Below are positions 10,338-22,520 of a stretch of DNA of 64,000 nucleotides, in pieces. Both the position numbers and the translations under genes were made by a program. The notes beneath the pieces are model-generated. The model made no database searches, had not been told where the DNA came from, and worked only from the letters and a program-made list of their open reading frames with translations. Position 1 is the first letter of the stretch. Each line of letters opens with the position of its first letter. The stretch is from Labia minor (Eukaryota; Arthropoda; Insecta; Dermaptera; Spongiphoridae), in the NCBI GenBank assembly GCA_963082975.1, contig OY720349.1:61502501-61566500 (forward strand), written 5' to 3'.

Positions 10338-11512
10338 CTAGCTGCTCAGAGCTCCTTCGTCGCTCTTCGCATCTAGACGGGGGCTCCGCCCCCTGTACCC
10401 CCCCGAGTGTCCCTATTCTGAGCTATAACCATCTAACTCCTAACCTGTCCCATCTCTCTCACGTTCCTTCCTACATTGTCCGCCCTGTTCACAATTGGTC
10501 TTCCAAACGGACGTTTTCCAATCGAACTCCCCACCAATATATTTTTCCTCTCCCATTCTAGCCATGTGCCCTGCCGATCCCAGCCTTCTCTATTTTATGA
10601 CCTATATCTAGAGATGCATAGAGGTCATGCAATTCTTTGTTATGCAGTCTCCGCTATTCCCCGGTGTCCTCATCTTTCTTTGGCCCATAAATGCTGGGAA
10701 GAATCCTATTCTCAAATACTCTGAATCTATTCTCATCTCCCAGGGTTATAGACCATGCCTCCCACCCATATAATACAATTAATAAATTAATAATTTTGAT
10801 CCCCTTTGATAATAATTTCCAGATTGTAACCTGTATCTGATACTAATTATTTTGTCTTATCACTATTAATTTCAAACCCCATCAATTTTCCTGCCTCGAT
10901 TAATTTTTTTATGCTACTTTAAATGTTATTAATTTATTTAAAAAAAAAAACAAAGTAAACAAAATAAAAATAAAATATAAAATTAGCATAACACTAAACT
11001 ACTATAAAAATAATATTAAAAAATATATTATATATTAAAATCTTACGTGAAAATCCAATTATGAGATCAAATTTTCTTAATTAAAATAATTTACTCACAT
11101 AATCTTAAAAATTAATAGTATTAAATTATAGCCGTAATGTGAATGTTTTCAAAGTTTAAAAGGCCAATAAGATCAATTGAGATATTGTAAATATCAATAG
11201 ATATAAAAAGATTTTTATCTGCACATTGCTCAGAATTTAAATTACCGCCAAATTATCGCCACCAGCGCTTCTATTGACATATTTTTGTTCTACATAATTT
11301 CCACTACCCGCCTATAATATATTCTTTATAATTTTTTTAAAATTTTTCTAATTCAAAAATCGAAAATCGGGCTTCGAGGTCTGGTGGCCAGCCCCTTTGT
11401 GCTTCCGTGTAAAAAATTCCAGGTCCCTGCGTGCGTTAGTATTTGCTGGAGAGCTCGGTCAAACAGACAAACAGGCAGACAGACACATTACACTTGCTTT
11501 TATTATTATAGA
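10338..11512 (-). mobile_element. non-autonomous Helitron carrying RTE sequence, copy 1
   Basis: Read on the minus strand, it begins A/TC at 11512-11511 with TATAATAATAAAAGCAAGTG and ends CTAG (10341-10338) before T. A decayed hairpin (partners CGAAGGAGCTC-like) and the GC-rich GGGGGCGGAGCCCCC block lie just inside. Length is 1175 bp. It is closely similar over its whole length to copy 2 at 42991-44178. The interior holds an RTE reverse-transcriptase fragment, an AT-rich spacer and an embedded block resembling the 5' end of the Helitron at 5119, in the opposite orientation. No Rep/helicase gene is present, so it needs an autonomous Helitron. Confidence 0.85.
10420..10795 (-). pseudogene. captured RTE reverse-transcriptase fragment
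   Basis: The minus strand encodes, with frameshifts, the RTE C-terminal region: a YGWEAWS-type segment, RFRVFENR, GEWR and LHNKELHDLYAS, then a GRP segment. Similarity to genuine RTE 3' ends at 39731 and 62411 stops before the RTE stop codon and before the (TCTA)n tail. This fits sequence captured inside a Helitron better than a separate LINE insertion. No function is expected. Confidence 0.75.
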
Positions 11513-11582
11513 TAGATAGATATATAAAGTATAAAAAAAATTATTTTTAAAATTTGAATTAAAATGACTAAATTATATTATC

Positions 11583-11715
11583 TTCGGACGGACAGACATG
11601 ATGCTAAAAATACTTTTTTCGGTTAGGAAAATGCTTGATTCATGGAAATATGTAAAAATCTCCACATGTGAATTTTGTCATGAAAACAATACCTTCCTTA
11701 CTATCGTCGGTCGGT
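11583..11715 (-). repeat. HINE-C 5' part
   Basis: The minus strand begins ACCGACCGACGATAGTAAGG (11715 inward), continues through TCCACATGTGGAG-like sequence and ends at the TGTCTGTCC microsatellite. Together with 10268-10330 it brackets the Helitron. Confidence 0.75.
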
Positions 11716-12108
11716 AAAAATGATTATAACTTAGGGTTCGGTAATGAGAAAAGTACCCAAAGGATGTGTCAATACGCAAGCGGAACTGGGTTCGGGAGGA
11801 TAAGTTACACCTATACTTCTTCAGCATAGAAACATGAACAAACAAACAGACATCTTCCATTATATAGATATAATAGATCTAGATATGAAAATAAAATATT
11901 TTCCTAAATTGCATTTCAAAAAGAAGTCTATAATATATCTATAGAGAATATGCTTTGAATTGATTTATAATTTTTTTTTTTGTGACACTATAGTTGTACT
12001 TTCTTTTACTACGTTATGAATATCAAATGTTCTTTTATGCATCTATTGAATTTTTTTACCTCTTCAAAGAATATATAGTATGATTATTATAAAATCATTT
12101 GAAAAAAT
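11716..12108. other. AT-rich non-coding stretch
   Basis: No gene or repeat family recognised. Confidence 0.4.
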
Positions 12109-12690
12109 CTGGAGTGTCTCCACTCGAATATCTCGCAAATTTGAATTGAATTAAATAACATATATTAATTTAAATTAAATAATAAATTAAAATTAATAAA
12201 TAATATTTTGTAAACCAGCGCATGTTTGGCTCTTTGTTGATGGCACCACGTCACGTGTTGGCGCTTGAGATTTGCAGTGTTAAAAAATTAATTCTGGTAC
12301 TTTCAGAGATTCAATCAAGCTGAAATTCTAGATATAGCAGTTTTATACAATTATTAATCATGTGAAAAATTATCAAACCTATATCTTTATTTTTACGGTC
12401 ACTTTAGAAGAAAAAAAATAAAAACGTTTTAGGTATTGACGCTCTTCCGGTTGAGCTACATTTCTCAAAAGTTGATAGAAAACTATGAATTTTGAATAAT
12501 GCCCATGTACCAAATTTCATCATTCTAGCTCAAACCGTTTTTGCGTAATCTTGGTTACATACATATACACACACAGACATTAGTCTAATCCTTAGTGAAA
12601 ATGATTCAGGAACCTTCAAAACGTATAAAAACATCAAAATCTCAACATCGAAAATTTTCGTGATCGCAATACTATCTTTAGCGAGATAAT
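12109..12690 (-). mobile_element. HINE-A copy
   Basis: The minus strand starts ATTATCTCGC (one mismatch to the family ACTATCTCGC) at 12690 and ends in the GGAGACACTCCAG hairpin block at 12109. The internal order of blocks matches the 6290 copy, with a short CATATACACACAC tract in place of the longer (TG)n. Non-coding. Confidence 0.8.
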
Positions 12691-12849
12691 AAAAATTGGA
12701 TACATATCCAAAAGGATTGTTTATATATTCAAAAATAAATAACTTAATTAAATAAAAATAACAAATAAAATATTTATGTGATTCTCTTAAATATTACTTT
12801 TCATATGATTGATAATCATTGATATTTTATCTCAATATGTGGAGGATAT

Positions 12850-13150
12850 ATGAACAACAATTATTTTATGACGTTTTGTTTATAATCTTTAAATTAATTG
12901 TTTAAGAATAATTATTTTTTCTCCTCTAATTTTGAATTTGTAAACACGTTCCGAGCGCCATCTGGTTGGTGACCTAGGTCTTATATTAAGTATCATTCGT
13001 CACTCGTCACTGGACACTCGAACAGTGCAGTCGCTTGATAACGATTGCAGAAGTAGCAATCAAAACGTTGTGTATATTTTTGTATTTTTTTAATAAATAA
13101 ATAACAAATATCAATATGTGGTTTTATTTACAAAATTCCGTTATAAATCA
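12850..13150 (+). repeat. Penelope-like terminal fragment, copy 1
   Basis: About 300 bp shared, in opposite orientation, with 44200-44510. The landmark is GCTTGATAACG, then a stem GATTGC/GCAATC around AGAAGTA, then AAAACGTTG. Sequences of this kind (TGATAACG, short stem, CGAAACGTTG) are a known hallmark of Penelope-like element ends. No coding sequence for reverse transcriptase or a GIY-YIG nuclease is attached, so the class is inferred from the motif alone. Confidence 0.45.
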
Positions 13151-14062
13151 TTGGAGAATTTCGGGTCAATTACAATTAATAATTTGAGTCATCATATAAA
13201 TTTTTGAAAAAATATTGTCTATAATAGTTATAAATAAATTGAAATTCAAATTAATTGATGGATGGATTTCTCTTTTAAATAAATATTTTTTTCTACGTTA
13301 CAAACTTTGAAAAGAGTTTGGAATTCGGTAGACGATCTTTATCACACGAAAAAATACATATACATATAAGATATAATAAAATAAATACATCTAAGCTTGC
13401 AGAGAGAGATAAAATGTGATTAGACAGATTAAAAAAAAACATAACCTCTTATCAACATTAAATCTTGGTAACTTTTACTAAAATAAATAGGTGACGTTTT
13501 TATCTGATCGTTGCTACCAACTGATTGTAGAATTTCAATTTATAAATGTTTTTTTATTATAATAAATATATGATCTTTTTTTTAAGAATAAGGTCAATTA
13601 CATACCGTGTTTCTTTATGATATGAAATCACTTTAAAAAAAACATGTTAATTGAAAATAAATATTTATTTATCAGTGTTCTCTCTCAATGAGACCAAATT
13701 TAGTGAAATAGTATTATAAATAAATGTCTTTGAGAAATAAGTTTCTAATTTACTAATATTTACACTAATAATGTATATTAAATTGTTAATGGTAATTTAT
13801 TAATTTCAATAAATAATAAGAATTATAGAATAAATGAAAATTCTAATAAAAGAATTTACTTTAACAAAAATCACTTCATCACTCGACGTGATTATTTTAT
13901 AGGATTATGAATCAATTTCATGTGTTCTAAAGGTAATCTGAATTATGATGATTACTTCTTTAATTTTTATATCTTGATATGATTGACTTTTGGATAAAAT
14001 TCCAGGTAAAATATGTATTTTTTCATTTATATTTTATATTTCACTTTTTTTCAACAATTTTT
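13151..14062. other. AT-rich non-coding stretch
   Basis: No gene or repeat family recognised. Confidence 0.45.
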
Positions 14063-14640
14063 ACCGACCGACGATAGTAAGGGAGGTATTGTTTTCACAC
14101 CAAATTTCACATGTGGAGATTTTTACATATCTCCACGAATCATGCATTTTCTTAACAGAAAAAAGTATTTTTAGCATGGTGTCTGTCCGTCCGTCCGTTC
14201 GTATAGACATGTACAGCTTGAACGGCTCAACGGATTTTGATGAAATTTGGCGTATTTATATAATGCATCAGTATGATGAATTGATCAATTTTTGGTGCAA
14301 ATTCGGAAACCGGAAGTGGTAGTATTAACGGGTTATTTTCACACCAAATTTCACATGAGATTTTTTACATATCACCACGATCATGCACATTGTATTGGTT
14401 TTATCTTCGAGAAAAATCATCTTTATTAGTTTTTTCTTAATTTCAAATTATATGACGTCATCCAGCCATTCATGACGTCACAGCCAGGTCTTATATATTA
14501 TAAATAAAATAAAATTAAAAATATTTGTTTTATCCATATCTGTTTTTTATTACATTAATAGATATCTTAAAATGATTTGAAATTGTTTCTCTAGCTGGAA
14601 ATTAATTTACTTCAAACCGTCGGTCGGTTCAGGCCAACTT
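14063..14640 (+). mobile_element. HINE-C copy with decayed 3' hairpin
   Basis: Begins ACCGACCGACGATAGTAAGG and carries a (GTCC)n microsatellite at about 14185-14203 and two ATGACGTCA-type sites near 14452-14480. It ends with CCGTCGGTCGGTT, the inverse of its start. The terminal hairpin, intact as GACCTGGCCACAGGTC at 30516, is reduced to CAGGCCAA here. No functional coding sequence: the open frame over the microsatellite is a by-product of the repeat. Confidence 0.8.
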
Positions 14641-16442
14641 ATTTTTATTAAATCGTGTAAATAAATATTATTAATATATATATATTTATCCATTATTTTT
14701 AAGTAACTACTGTCAAACTGAATTTCACTCAAATTTTAGATGAATAAAGGAAAAAAAACCACCACATTAAACATTGTCTATTGTTAAATGTAATTTAAAG
14801 ATATAAGTATATATAATATTTACAGGTATTTGTAAACGATGCCCAACCATTTTCCATTTTCTCTTCTATGTAATATAATTTACCATTAGTAGGGTATGTT
14901 GCTCGAGATGAATATAAAATATATATTAATAACCTACCCTAACAAGTAGCTGAAATATTTAATGATAATTTTTATATTATAATTTCAATATAAACAAAAG
15001 TATTTATACTTATAACATATTATTTCAAACTTTCTAGAGGGAAATTGAGTTCCCCTCCCTCTCAGAGTACTCTGCCATTTTAAAGAGTCTTAAAGTACTT
15101 CTCCTTTTTTAAAATATTTTCTGCGTAACTTCATTTAATAACTTTAACTCAATATACTCTCATTTTAAATATCTTTAATACACTAACAATTTACTTTAAG
15201 TTATCTAGATTGTGATTTCACACGTTTTCCTTTCAAATAATTGAATTGTTTTACCCCAAAGGCAAGAGACCACAAATCGGTTCTAATTTGTTTTGTTTTA
15301 TCTTATACTGTGTATTGTGTTGAAAATCCTAAAAAAATCCTCAAAGCAATATTCAATTTTTAATTTTAAAATATTTTTATTTTAACATACCCTTTGACCC
15401 TAATATAAAAAAAAAAAATATTTTTCTTATTAAAAATTAAATTATTAAAAAAATGATGATAGGGTTTATAATAAATCAAAAATTATTTTAAACCAGTTAA
15501 TCAATTAAACCAGTAAGTATATATAAATGATGTGAATTCTGTTTTGTTGAATTTTGTTAAATAATTGAAGCAATCAAGAGGTTGTTTACATGAATATTTA
15601 ATAATTAACACAATAAAATGACGAATGGGTGGATATAAGCATGTAAAATTAACAATGAAAAAAAGTCATCATTTTTACTTATTTTCAGTAAATTCTTCTA
15701 AAGTTTATATAGGACAAGTGAAACGAATAAGTATGGTTGACTTGACAGAACCTTGGGGTTCTGAATCATTATATACAATTAAATTTGTACACAAATGGAA
15801 ACCAAGTGGGGTCATGGGGGATGGATTTATTTCTGATTTTCATTTTGTCCTCTCGCTTTCTGTACATTTGAATATTCACTGACAATATTCTGAACACGGA
15901 TTTCAACCTCAATTAATTTATGAATCATAAAACATGAATGATCATAACAGTTCACTTACTCTGATATGTTTAGCCAGCTACAACCGAAATATTGTACTAG
16001 TTGAAATATAGTTTAACTTAGAAAAACAGTTAAAAATATTTTTTGTATAATTTATATTATTCTAATTGTTGTTTTTTGAATTTTGTTTGAAATAAAGAAG
16101 AAAAAGTGTAAGTGTGTAAAGTGTCTAATTGCATAAGTTTTTGCTACCCGTAACAGATGACAAATTCCAAATACTTGTTTAATTTAAAGGATTCACTGTT
16201 TTTCTCTCGCTTCCTTAATTCAACGAGAAGGATATTTTTACTCATTTCTAAGTAGCACCTGATGCGAATTTATTTTTCACTTTAACTTTCTTTTTAGTTT
16301 TTCAATTTTATAAATTTTTAAAATATTGTATGATTTAAAAAATAGAGAATTTGAAACTAAAATTGTTTAATATGGACAACACACTACCACCATCTGCCAA
16401 TAAACAAAAATATACAAACGATTGATTATGTCTCTAAATATA
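14641..16442. other. AT-rich stretch without recognised genes
   Basis: The longest ORF (15625-15882 +, 85 codons, containing GQVKRISMVDLTEPW and HKWKPSGVMGDG) has slightly protein-like composition. I see no family motif, splice context or codon signature strong enough to call a gene. The rest is AT-rich with no repeat family. Confidence 0.35.
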
Positions 16443-17218
16443 AAGGGTGTTTCTTTTAGAGGTATAGAACTTTAAATTGCAATAAAAAAAACGATGGATT
16501 ATTCGATTGACATGAATTTTATTTGCTGGCTCGGATGTAGTCCAATCTGGACGTCCAATTTTCGATAACTTTTTCCAACATTTGTGGCCGTATATCGGCA
16601 ATAACACGGCGAATGTTGTCTTCCAAATGGTCAAGCGTTTGTGGCTTACCCGCATAGACCAATGACTTTACATAGCCCCACTGAAAGTAGTCTAGCGGTG
16701 TTAAATCATAAGATCTTGGAGGCCAATTCACAGGTCCAAAACGTGAAATTAGCCGGTGACCAAACGTGTCTTTCAATAAATCGATTGTGGCACATTATTG
16801 TTCAATCCAGGAATGAAAAAGCTAGTAATCATGGCTCTACTCATTCGGGTCTTCCTCAATGCTACGCTCTACAGTAGCAATAGCTGCTTCTGTACGTACC
16901 GTACGGCGTCTCTGGGGATGCAGGTTATCAATAAGAGTAAAAGTGGTGCAAAAACGTTCCATGGTTAATCGAATTAACTGCTCTGATGGACGATTTTGTC
17001 GACGATAAAATGGACGTAGTGCACGAAACGTATTCCACACAGAACCATTATTTTCGAAATAAAATTGCACTATTTGCAAGCGTTGTTCAGGCGTGAGTCT
17101 TCATGATGAATTGCCAAACCAAACTGAGAATAAATCACTTGACAGCTGTTAAATCGGTGGTCAACTTGAACAGTAATGCCAACTTAAAGTTCTATACCTC
17201 GAAAAAAAAATCACCCTT
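16443..17218 (-). mobile_element. DD41D-type element, internally deleted copy 2
   Basis: A 776-bp element between TA sites (16441-16442 and 17219-17220), with inverted repeats starting AAGGGTG and matching over about 37 bp. It shares the large central deletion of copy 1 (8802-9694) at the same place. It additionally lacks about 55 bp that in copy 1 encode the HDVQELWFQQDGATCHTAR part of the catalytic domain. Copy 2 is therefore a further-deleted member of the same lineage. Confidence 0.9.
16519..17079 (-). pseudogene. DD41D transposase remnant
   Basis: The N-terminal piece (17079-16837) lacks the first residues seen in copy 1, because MNRLTPEQR is interrupted, and starts at MQIVQFYFENNGSV. 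The C-terminal piece (16776-16519) runs from MKDTFGHRLISRF through LTPLDYFQWGYVKSLV to VIENWTSRLDYIRAS. The second catalytic aspartate is deleted as well as the first. Non-functional. Confidence 0.9.
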
Positions 17219-18009
17219 TATTATTTAATATTAAATTTTTGATTTCACTAGAAAATAAAATCTATTTTATATGATTTATTTGTAAATTAAAATATTTTTT
17301 ACATAGTAAGCATTGTACTCTTATATAATAAACTAAATTATAATTTTAACAATTTTCTCCATAATCAGTTTATTTTAATTAAATGTAGGTAATATTTCAA
17401 CATGTATAGTATTTATTGTTTTTGTTTAATGCTTATTTAATTATTTTATTTATTTATTTGTTTGATTTCTTTTGTTTTTGTATGTATAATTTGTATTCAT
17501 CGTAATGGAATGAATTTCTTATTATTAATTTTAATTTACAGTTATATAATTATACAGTTTAGAAGATGTATCTTTTGTTATTATGATTCATTTATTTATT
17601 TATTTATTTATTTATCCAATTCAATAATAATCCTTCAATTTCATTTGATGATACGTCAATGTTTGTATGAATTGTAGCCATTTTGTTTCTTGTTATGAAT
17701 ATCCAAATGGTCCAAAATGGCTACAAGTCTACGCATATACTGCAAGTAACTTTTGCTGTGGCAGACCTCTACCCACTCTCTCTACATTTTTCTGCCCAAT
17801 TTTCAAATCTAGGGATTCTCTACCATCATTTATTTTTCTTATTTTTCACGTTTACAATCTGTTTTATTAAAGAGCAATCACTCTACTATATTTTGTTTAT
17901 TATATGTATAAATTATTATCAATAAACATTTGACTAAGCATCTATTTTTAAAAATCCTTGAAAATGTATTGCTTTGAATAATTTTTTTTTTAAAGACAAA
18001 TGTAGATTA
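17219..18009. other. AT-rich stretch with a small GC-richer patch
   Basis: 17670-17830 is GC-richer and open in two plus frames (67 and 80 codons). The translations show no motif and read like chance frames. (TTTA)n occurs near 17590. Confidence 0.35.
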
Positions 18010-18240
18010 ATCTAAGTATCTTTCTTTGTGGCCTTACGCATTTTGAAAGTTTTGGCCACAGCAAACACATTTCTCCAAAAAAATATCTCTAACCTGAACT
18101 CCCTCCACCTAAATCCTATATTCTTCGAACTCCCTCACGTGCCTCCCTACATTGTCTTCCCACCAAGTACTTGCTCTATCAAACAGTCTCTTCCCAATTA
18201 GTTTCTCAAGCAAATAAACTAGTCTTTTCCTCCCATTCTA
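18010..18240 (-). repeat. decayed RTE LINE 3' end
   Basis: The minus strand matches the order of blocks in the RTE 3' ends at 39731 and 61091: TGTGGCC...TTGGCCACAGCAAAC, then a TCCCTACATTGTC block and CCTCCCATTCTAG. It is too diverged for a continuous frame, which makes it the oldest RTE copy in the window. Confidence 0.6.
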
Positions 18241-18926
18241 GTGACCAAATGTGGTTGAATGATCTGATATTTATCTAAAGAAGTAGCGATCTATACAATT
18301 ATCTAAAAATGTATTATATAAAAAAAGAATTTTTAAAATTAAAAAAATAAATAAATAAAAACAACACTAAGAATTTATATTATTTTAAGAGAATCACTTT
18401 TATATAATTGGATTTTATTAAATTTAGAATTATTTTTATATAATATATTATTACAAATGGGTAAACAAAAAAAAAATTTATTTTTTAATTATAATATTAA
18501 ATTTGAAAATAACTAAAAAAAAATTGTAAAAAGCTATATTTTAAAGACTTTTACTGGTGTTAAAGAAATTGCTGAATGTTATACAAGAAATTCTTTGGAA
18601 CTTTATCACTGCACATAGCAGTTCATATCATGTATTTTATTCTATGCCTTTGGCATGTTTCAAAATCTACCCCGCTTGAATCATGAAGTTAGGCAACACG
18701 CGGTGTTGTTTGTCATTAATCGGCTGATCACTCGCAGATGTTAACCTTTCAAGACATTTCAATTTAAGTTATTTTATTTTGTAAATTGAAGAATGAGTTG
18801 GCTTAAAAAAGATTTTAAAAATTGTATTTGTAATTTTAAAAATATTGACATTTTTAAAAAAATAAATTTGTCAAAGAATTGTAATCTAGTAGATTTTTTA
18901 AAAAAATTTTTATTCTGTTATCGAGT
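18241..18926. other. AT-rich non-coding stretch
   Basis: No gene or repeat family recognised. Confidence 0.4.
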
Positions 18927-18974
18927 TTTATTTTATTTATTTATTTTACATTAGAATATATAAACGTTGTAGAG

Positions 18975-19188
18975 TTAAGTTGCAACGTGTTCTTCCTTTG
19001 ATGGAATGGGAGGTGATATTTTTTCCTCTTTTTCGGCAAGGGGAGGGTTAGTCGACGGCGGCGTCTGGGGTGCATGATGCAGAAGTCCCCTATTGAGGCA
19101 AGCAGGGTGACATGGTTCCCTTGGCAACGGCGTAAGGGCGACAACCCCCTGGAGAGAGAGAGTCTCTCCAAAATGCAACGACAACAAC
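18975..19188 (-). other. GC-rich island, candidate terminal exon
   Basis: On the minus strand a possible acceptor (TATGGATTTCAG, intron side ending at 19189) precedes about 215 GC-rich bases. One frame is open from the acceptor to a TAA at 18975 with a protein-like end (TPPSTNPPLAEKEEKISPPI, then SKEEHVAT). AATAAA motifs follow at about 18930-18945. A second frame is also open (to 18941) but is arginine-rich and less convincing. There is no similarity to other repeats in the window. The product is unknown, and the exon call is inference from composition and signals. Confidence 0.3.
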
Positions 19189-19199
19189 CTGAAATCCAT

Positions 19200-20084
19200 A
19201 TAGACAATTCAAGAAAGAAAATTTTAATCAAACAAAAAGTTTTTTTTTTTTCAAAGAAATTTCTACTTTAGGATAATGCGGATTTATTTTAAAAATAAAA
19301 CAAAATATAAGTATTAATATTATATATGATTATTTTTCTTATGCTATTTATTAAATTGTTTCTATCTTGGGTAAAACAAAATAAAATAATATAAAAGATT
19401 GAATAACTTTAATAAAAAAGGTATATTTATAGAGCAAGATATCTATTATAAATAAATAAATCATTGGTTTTCTCTCGACAAATTCACGTTTATAATATTA
19501 CAAAAGTATTGAAAAAAAAATACGAGTATACTTATCTACCGATCATATAAATTCAAAAATTTCTTTTATTTTTTTTTTTAATTACCTGAAAATATTTTTT
19601 CTTAAAAATAATCAACTGTTATAATATTTTGAATTTTCTCTTATGAGAGCAAATTGTGGTGTATGTATCTTGTAAACTACAGTTACACCCTCGTACAGAC
19701 AGATATTAGTGTATAAGATTCTAGAATATAAATAAAAATATATTGATATATAAATAAATAAATATTTATATCTATATATTTAATTTTTACATTATAAACT
19801 ATTAAATTTTTTATATAAATTATAATTATAAATTACATTGATTTTTAATAATGAAATTTTATAAATTTAATTTATAAAAAACTTAATAGGTTTTCTATTA
19901 AAATGACCACTGGGAAATACAGTCTGGGGAGGGTTAAGTTATTAAATATGTTTGTAAAATCAAAATATTTTCGTTAAAGAAAGATAAATTAAAAAAAAAC
20001 AGACCTAATATGCGAGTAACTATAGATATAGTTATTTATATTTTGTATTTTTATTTAAGTCAAGTAGGTTTTTATTTGAAAATA
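19200..20084. other. AT-rich non-coding stretch
   Basis: No gene or repeat family recognised. Confidence 0.45.
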
Positions 20085-20559
20085 TGAGGGCAGGTCACTA
20101 AGCCCGTGACTTTTTTAATTTCTCTACTCTTAAATGAAATAGCAACACTCCTTCTGTCAGTAGGCAACTATCAACTGACTCCTGTCGAAATTTGAACCAG
20201 CTGGGTCATTGAGCTTTTGTTTGACATCCACTAATAAACATAGACTACCTCGTAATTTGGAAAAATTGAATTTCCCATTAAATAGGATACGCATTTCTCC
20301 CTCATCCGCCTTATTTTCCGGATTTAACCCCAAGTGACTTTCTTGTTTCCAAATCTGAAGAAATGGCTCGGCGTAAAAAGATTTGACTCCAATGATGAAA
20401 TCATCTCACAAACAAATTCCTTTTTTGATGCCCTCGATAAATCTTATTTTTTGGACAAAGTGTATCGAGCTCAAAGAAAACTACATTGAAAAATAAAATA
20501 CCTTTTTATCCAAAAACCTGTTTCATTAAAAAAATCACGGACATATTGACCTGCTCGCG
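20085..20559 (+). mobile_element. mariner deletion derivative, copy 1
   Basis: A 475-bp element between TA sites (20083-20084, 20560-20561). Its inverted repeats resemble those of 56881-57401 (left GAGGGCAGGTCACTAAG, right GCGAGCAGGTCAATATG read inward). The inside retains only the transposase C-terminus, with frameshifts: GYAFLPHPPYFPDL, NPSDFLVS, KKWLGVKRFDSNDE. The same large internal deletion is shared with the 56881 copy, marking an amplified non-autonomous family. Confidence 0.85.
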
Positions 20560-20561
20560 TA

Positions 20562-22520
20562 TATTAATTGTTCCTTTCCTTTTAATAAAATTAAAATATT
20601 TCATTGTCTGTTTTTGCAAAATAATAAATTCAGTAATATTTTTATTCCACAATAACATTTATAAGATAAAAAGTACGTCAATCAGAACTACAGACTGTAA
20701 ATGCTTTTTTGTAAGAAATTATTATTAAAGTCCGATTAAATTAGAAAAATGAAAATAATCAAAAAAATATTAAATGACTAATATTATTATTTAAACCAAC
20801 AAGAGAAGTAAACAAAACACGTTAATTAAAGAAGACTTTTGATTTTTTAAATCATTTTCAAATTTATTATTAAATTTCAAAATTAAGTTAATATTTAAAT
20901 AGATTATTACTTATTAATTTCGAATCCATTCATGATTTTGTCGTTTCTATTTAACAAATTGTTATCATTAGGATTAATTTGTTTAGTTAATATGTATATA
21001 TAGATTTATACCTATAATCCTAACCCTTTCTCCCTCATCTTTAAATTATAAATAATCTCCTCTCTCTCTCTTCTAATAGGATTATTCCAATTAAGAACGT
21101 ATTGACGTCACCTCTGTAAATTACGGCTAATCGCTATAAAAAGAAATAAGATTAAAGCCCTCAAGACATGATTATTAATATTAATTGATTTTTTCGAGTT
21201 GAGAGAATTAACGTTGAATAAATTATTTTAACCGAGATTGAAAAATCAGAGAGGAAGCGAGCATTAAATTGGATTATTATTATTAATACTACTACTGTAA
21301 ATAATTTGTCATATTTTATAATTATTAATGACAATATTCCATTTTAGAATAATTAAATGTATAGATTTATTGTAGTTTATAAAGGAATTTTACTGAAATA
21401 TCCTTAAAAAATATTATTAATCAAAAATTTATAAATTAAAAATATTTTTTTAATATTGTAAATAATATTTGGGGTGAAGGAGGTGAACGACATTGAAAAT
21501 TAAATATTTATTTTATTTTTACTTAAATTTACGATATTTATACTTCTAGAATATAGATCTTATATGGTATATACATATTATCACTACATATATTTTAAAA
21601 TTTCAACCTATGTAATTTATTACATATTTATTACCCCCTGGATGGATATTTATTTTTGCGTTTTGATGTCTCGCCATCATTGATCTGATTAATCGATTCA
21701 TTAAATTATAAATATACCCTTAAAAATTGAATCTTCTTACTTAATGAAAAAAATATTACTTAACTTTATTTTATCGCATTTAAAAATGTATTTTTATTAA
21801 TCCTATTTTTTAATGAAATTTTTTCCTTTATTTAAAATAATTTTGAAAATGCTATGTATTTTTCTTAATATTCTATTTTTAAATATTTTAAGGCATCTAA
21901 TTTGTAAGTTGATTTCAACCAATTTAAGTGTTTTATATTATTGTAAGTTTTGGAAAACAATATCTAACTAATTTTCTGCATTTTCGCATTATTGCAAATT
22001 AAATGCAAAAAGGTAAATAAATAAAATATCGATAATGATTAATATATCAATATTTTTTTCATTTAATGATGAAATCAAAATACTTTTGAATTTATTTACA
22101 TATCCTAAATAAGCCGACTGGGGGATAAAGACCACAACCCTCTAACAACACAGGGCAACAATTGTGAATACAGCCAAATAAAATCAAAAATATATGCGGC
22201 AGCTCTAAAAGGTTGGAGCCTCGCCTTTGCCAATTGGCAAACAGACTTACAGAAAATATTATATATGTATATATAAATTTTTTATTTACTATTAATTATA
22301 TTATTTTATATTATTATTTTAAGATTTTTCTACATTATTTTATGTTTGTTAATTTAAAAAAAAAATCAAATTCAAAATTATAATGAAAAAATTATTTAAT
22401 TATTATGACAAAATTATGAAATTTATATTTTTCAAATGTGATAAAAAAGAATATTTATTAAAATGTAAGAAGCACCAAATATATGAATAAAACAAAAAGA
22501 AATATTAATATGTATATATG
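20562..22520. other. AT-rich stretch without recognised genes
   Basis: A GC-richer patch near 21060-21160 contains a CRE-like TGACGTCA but no open frame. 22110-22250 is another GC-richer patch of unknown nature. No repeat family is recognised. Confidence 0.4.

Noticed and set aside
10476..10724. 82-codon plus-strand frame
   Set aside because: Antisense to the RTE fragment captured in the Helitron.
15625..15882. 85-codon frame with VKRISMVDLTEPWG
   Set aside because: Composition is not distinctive and no family or splice signal was recognised, so it was not called as a gene.
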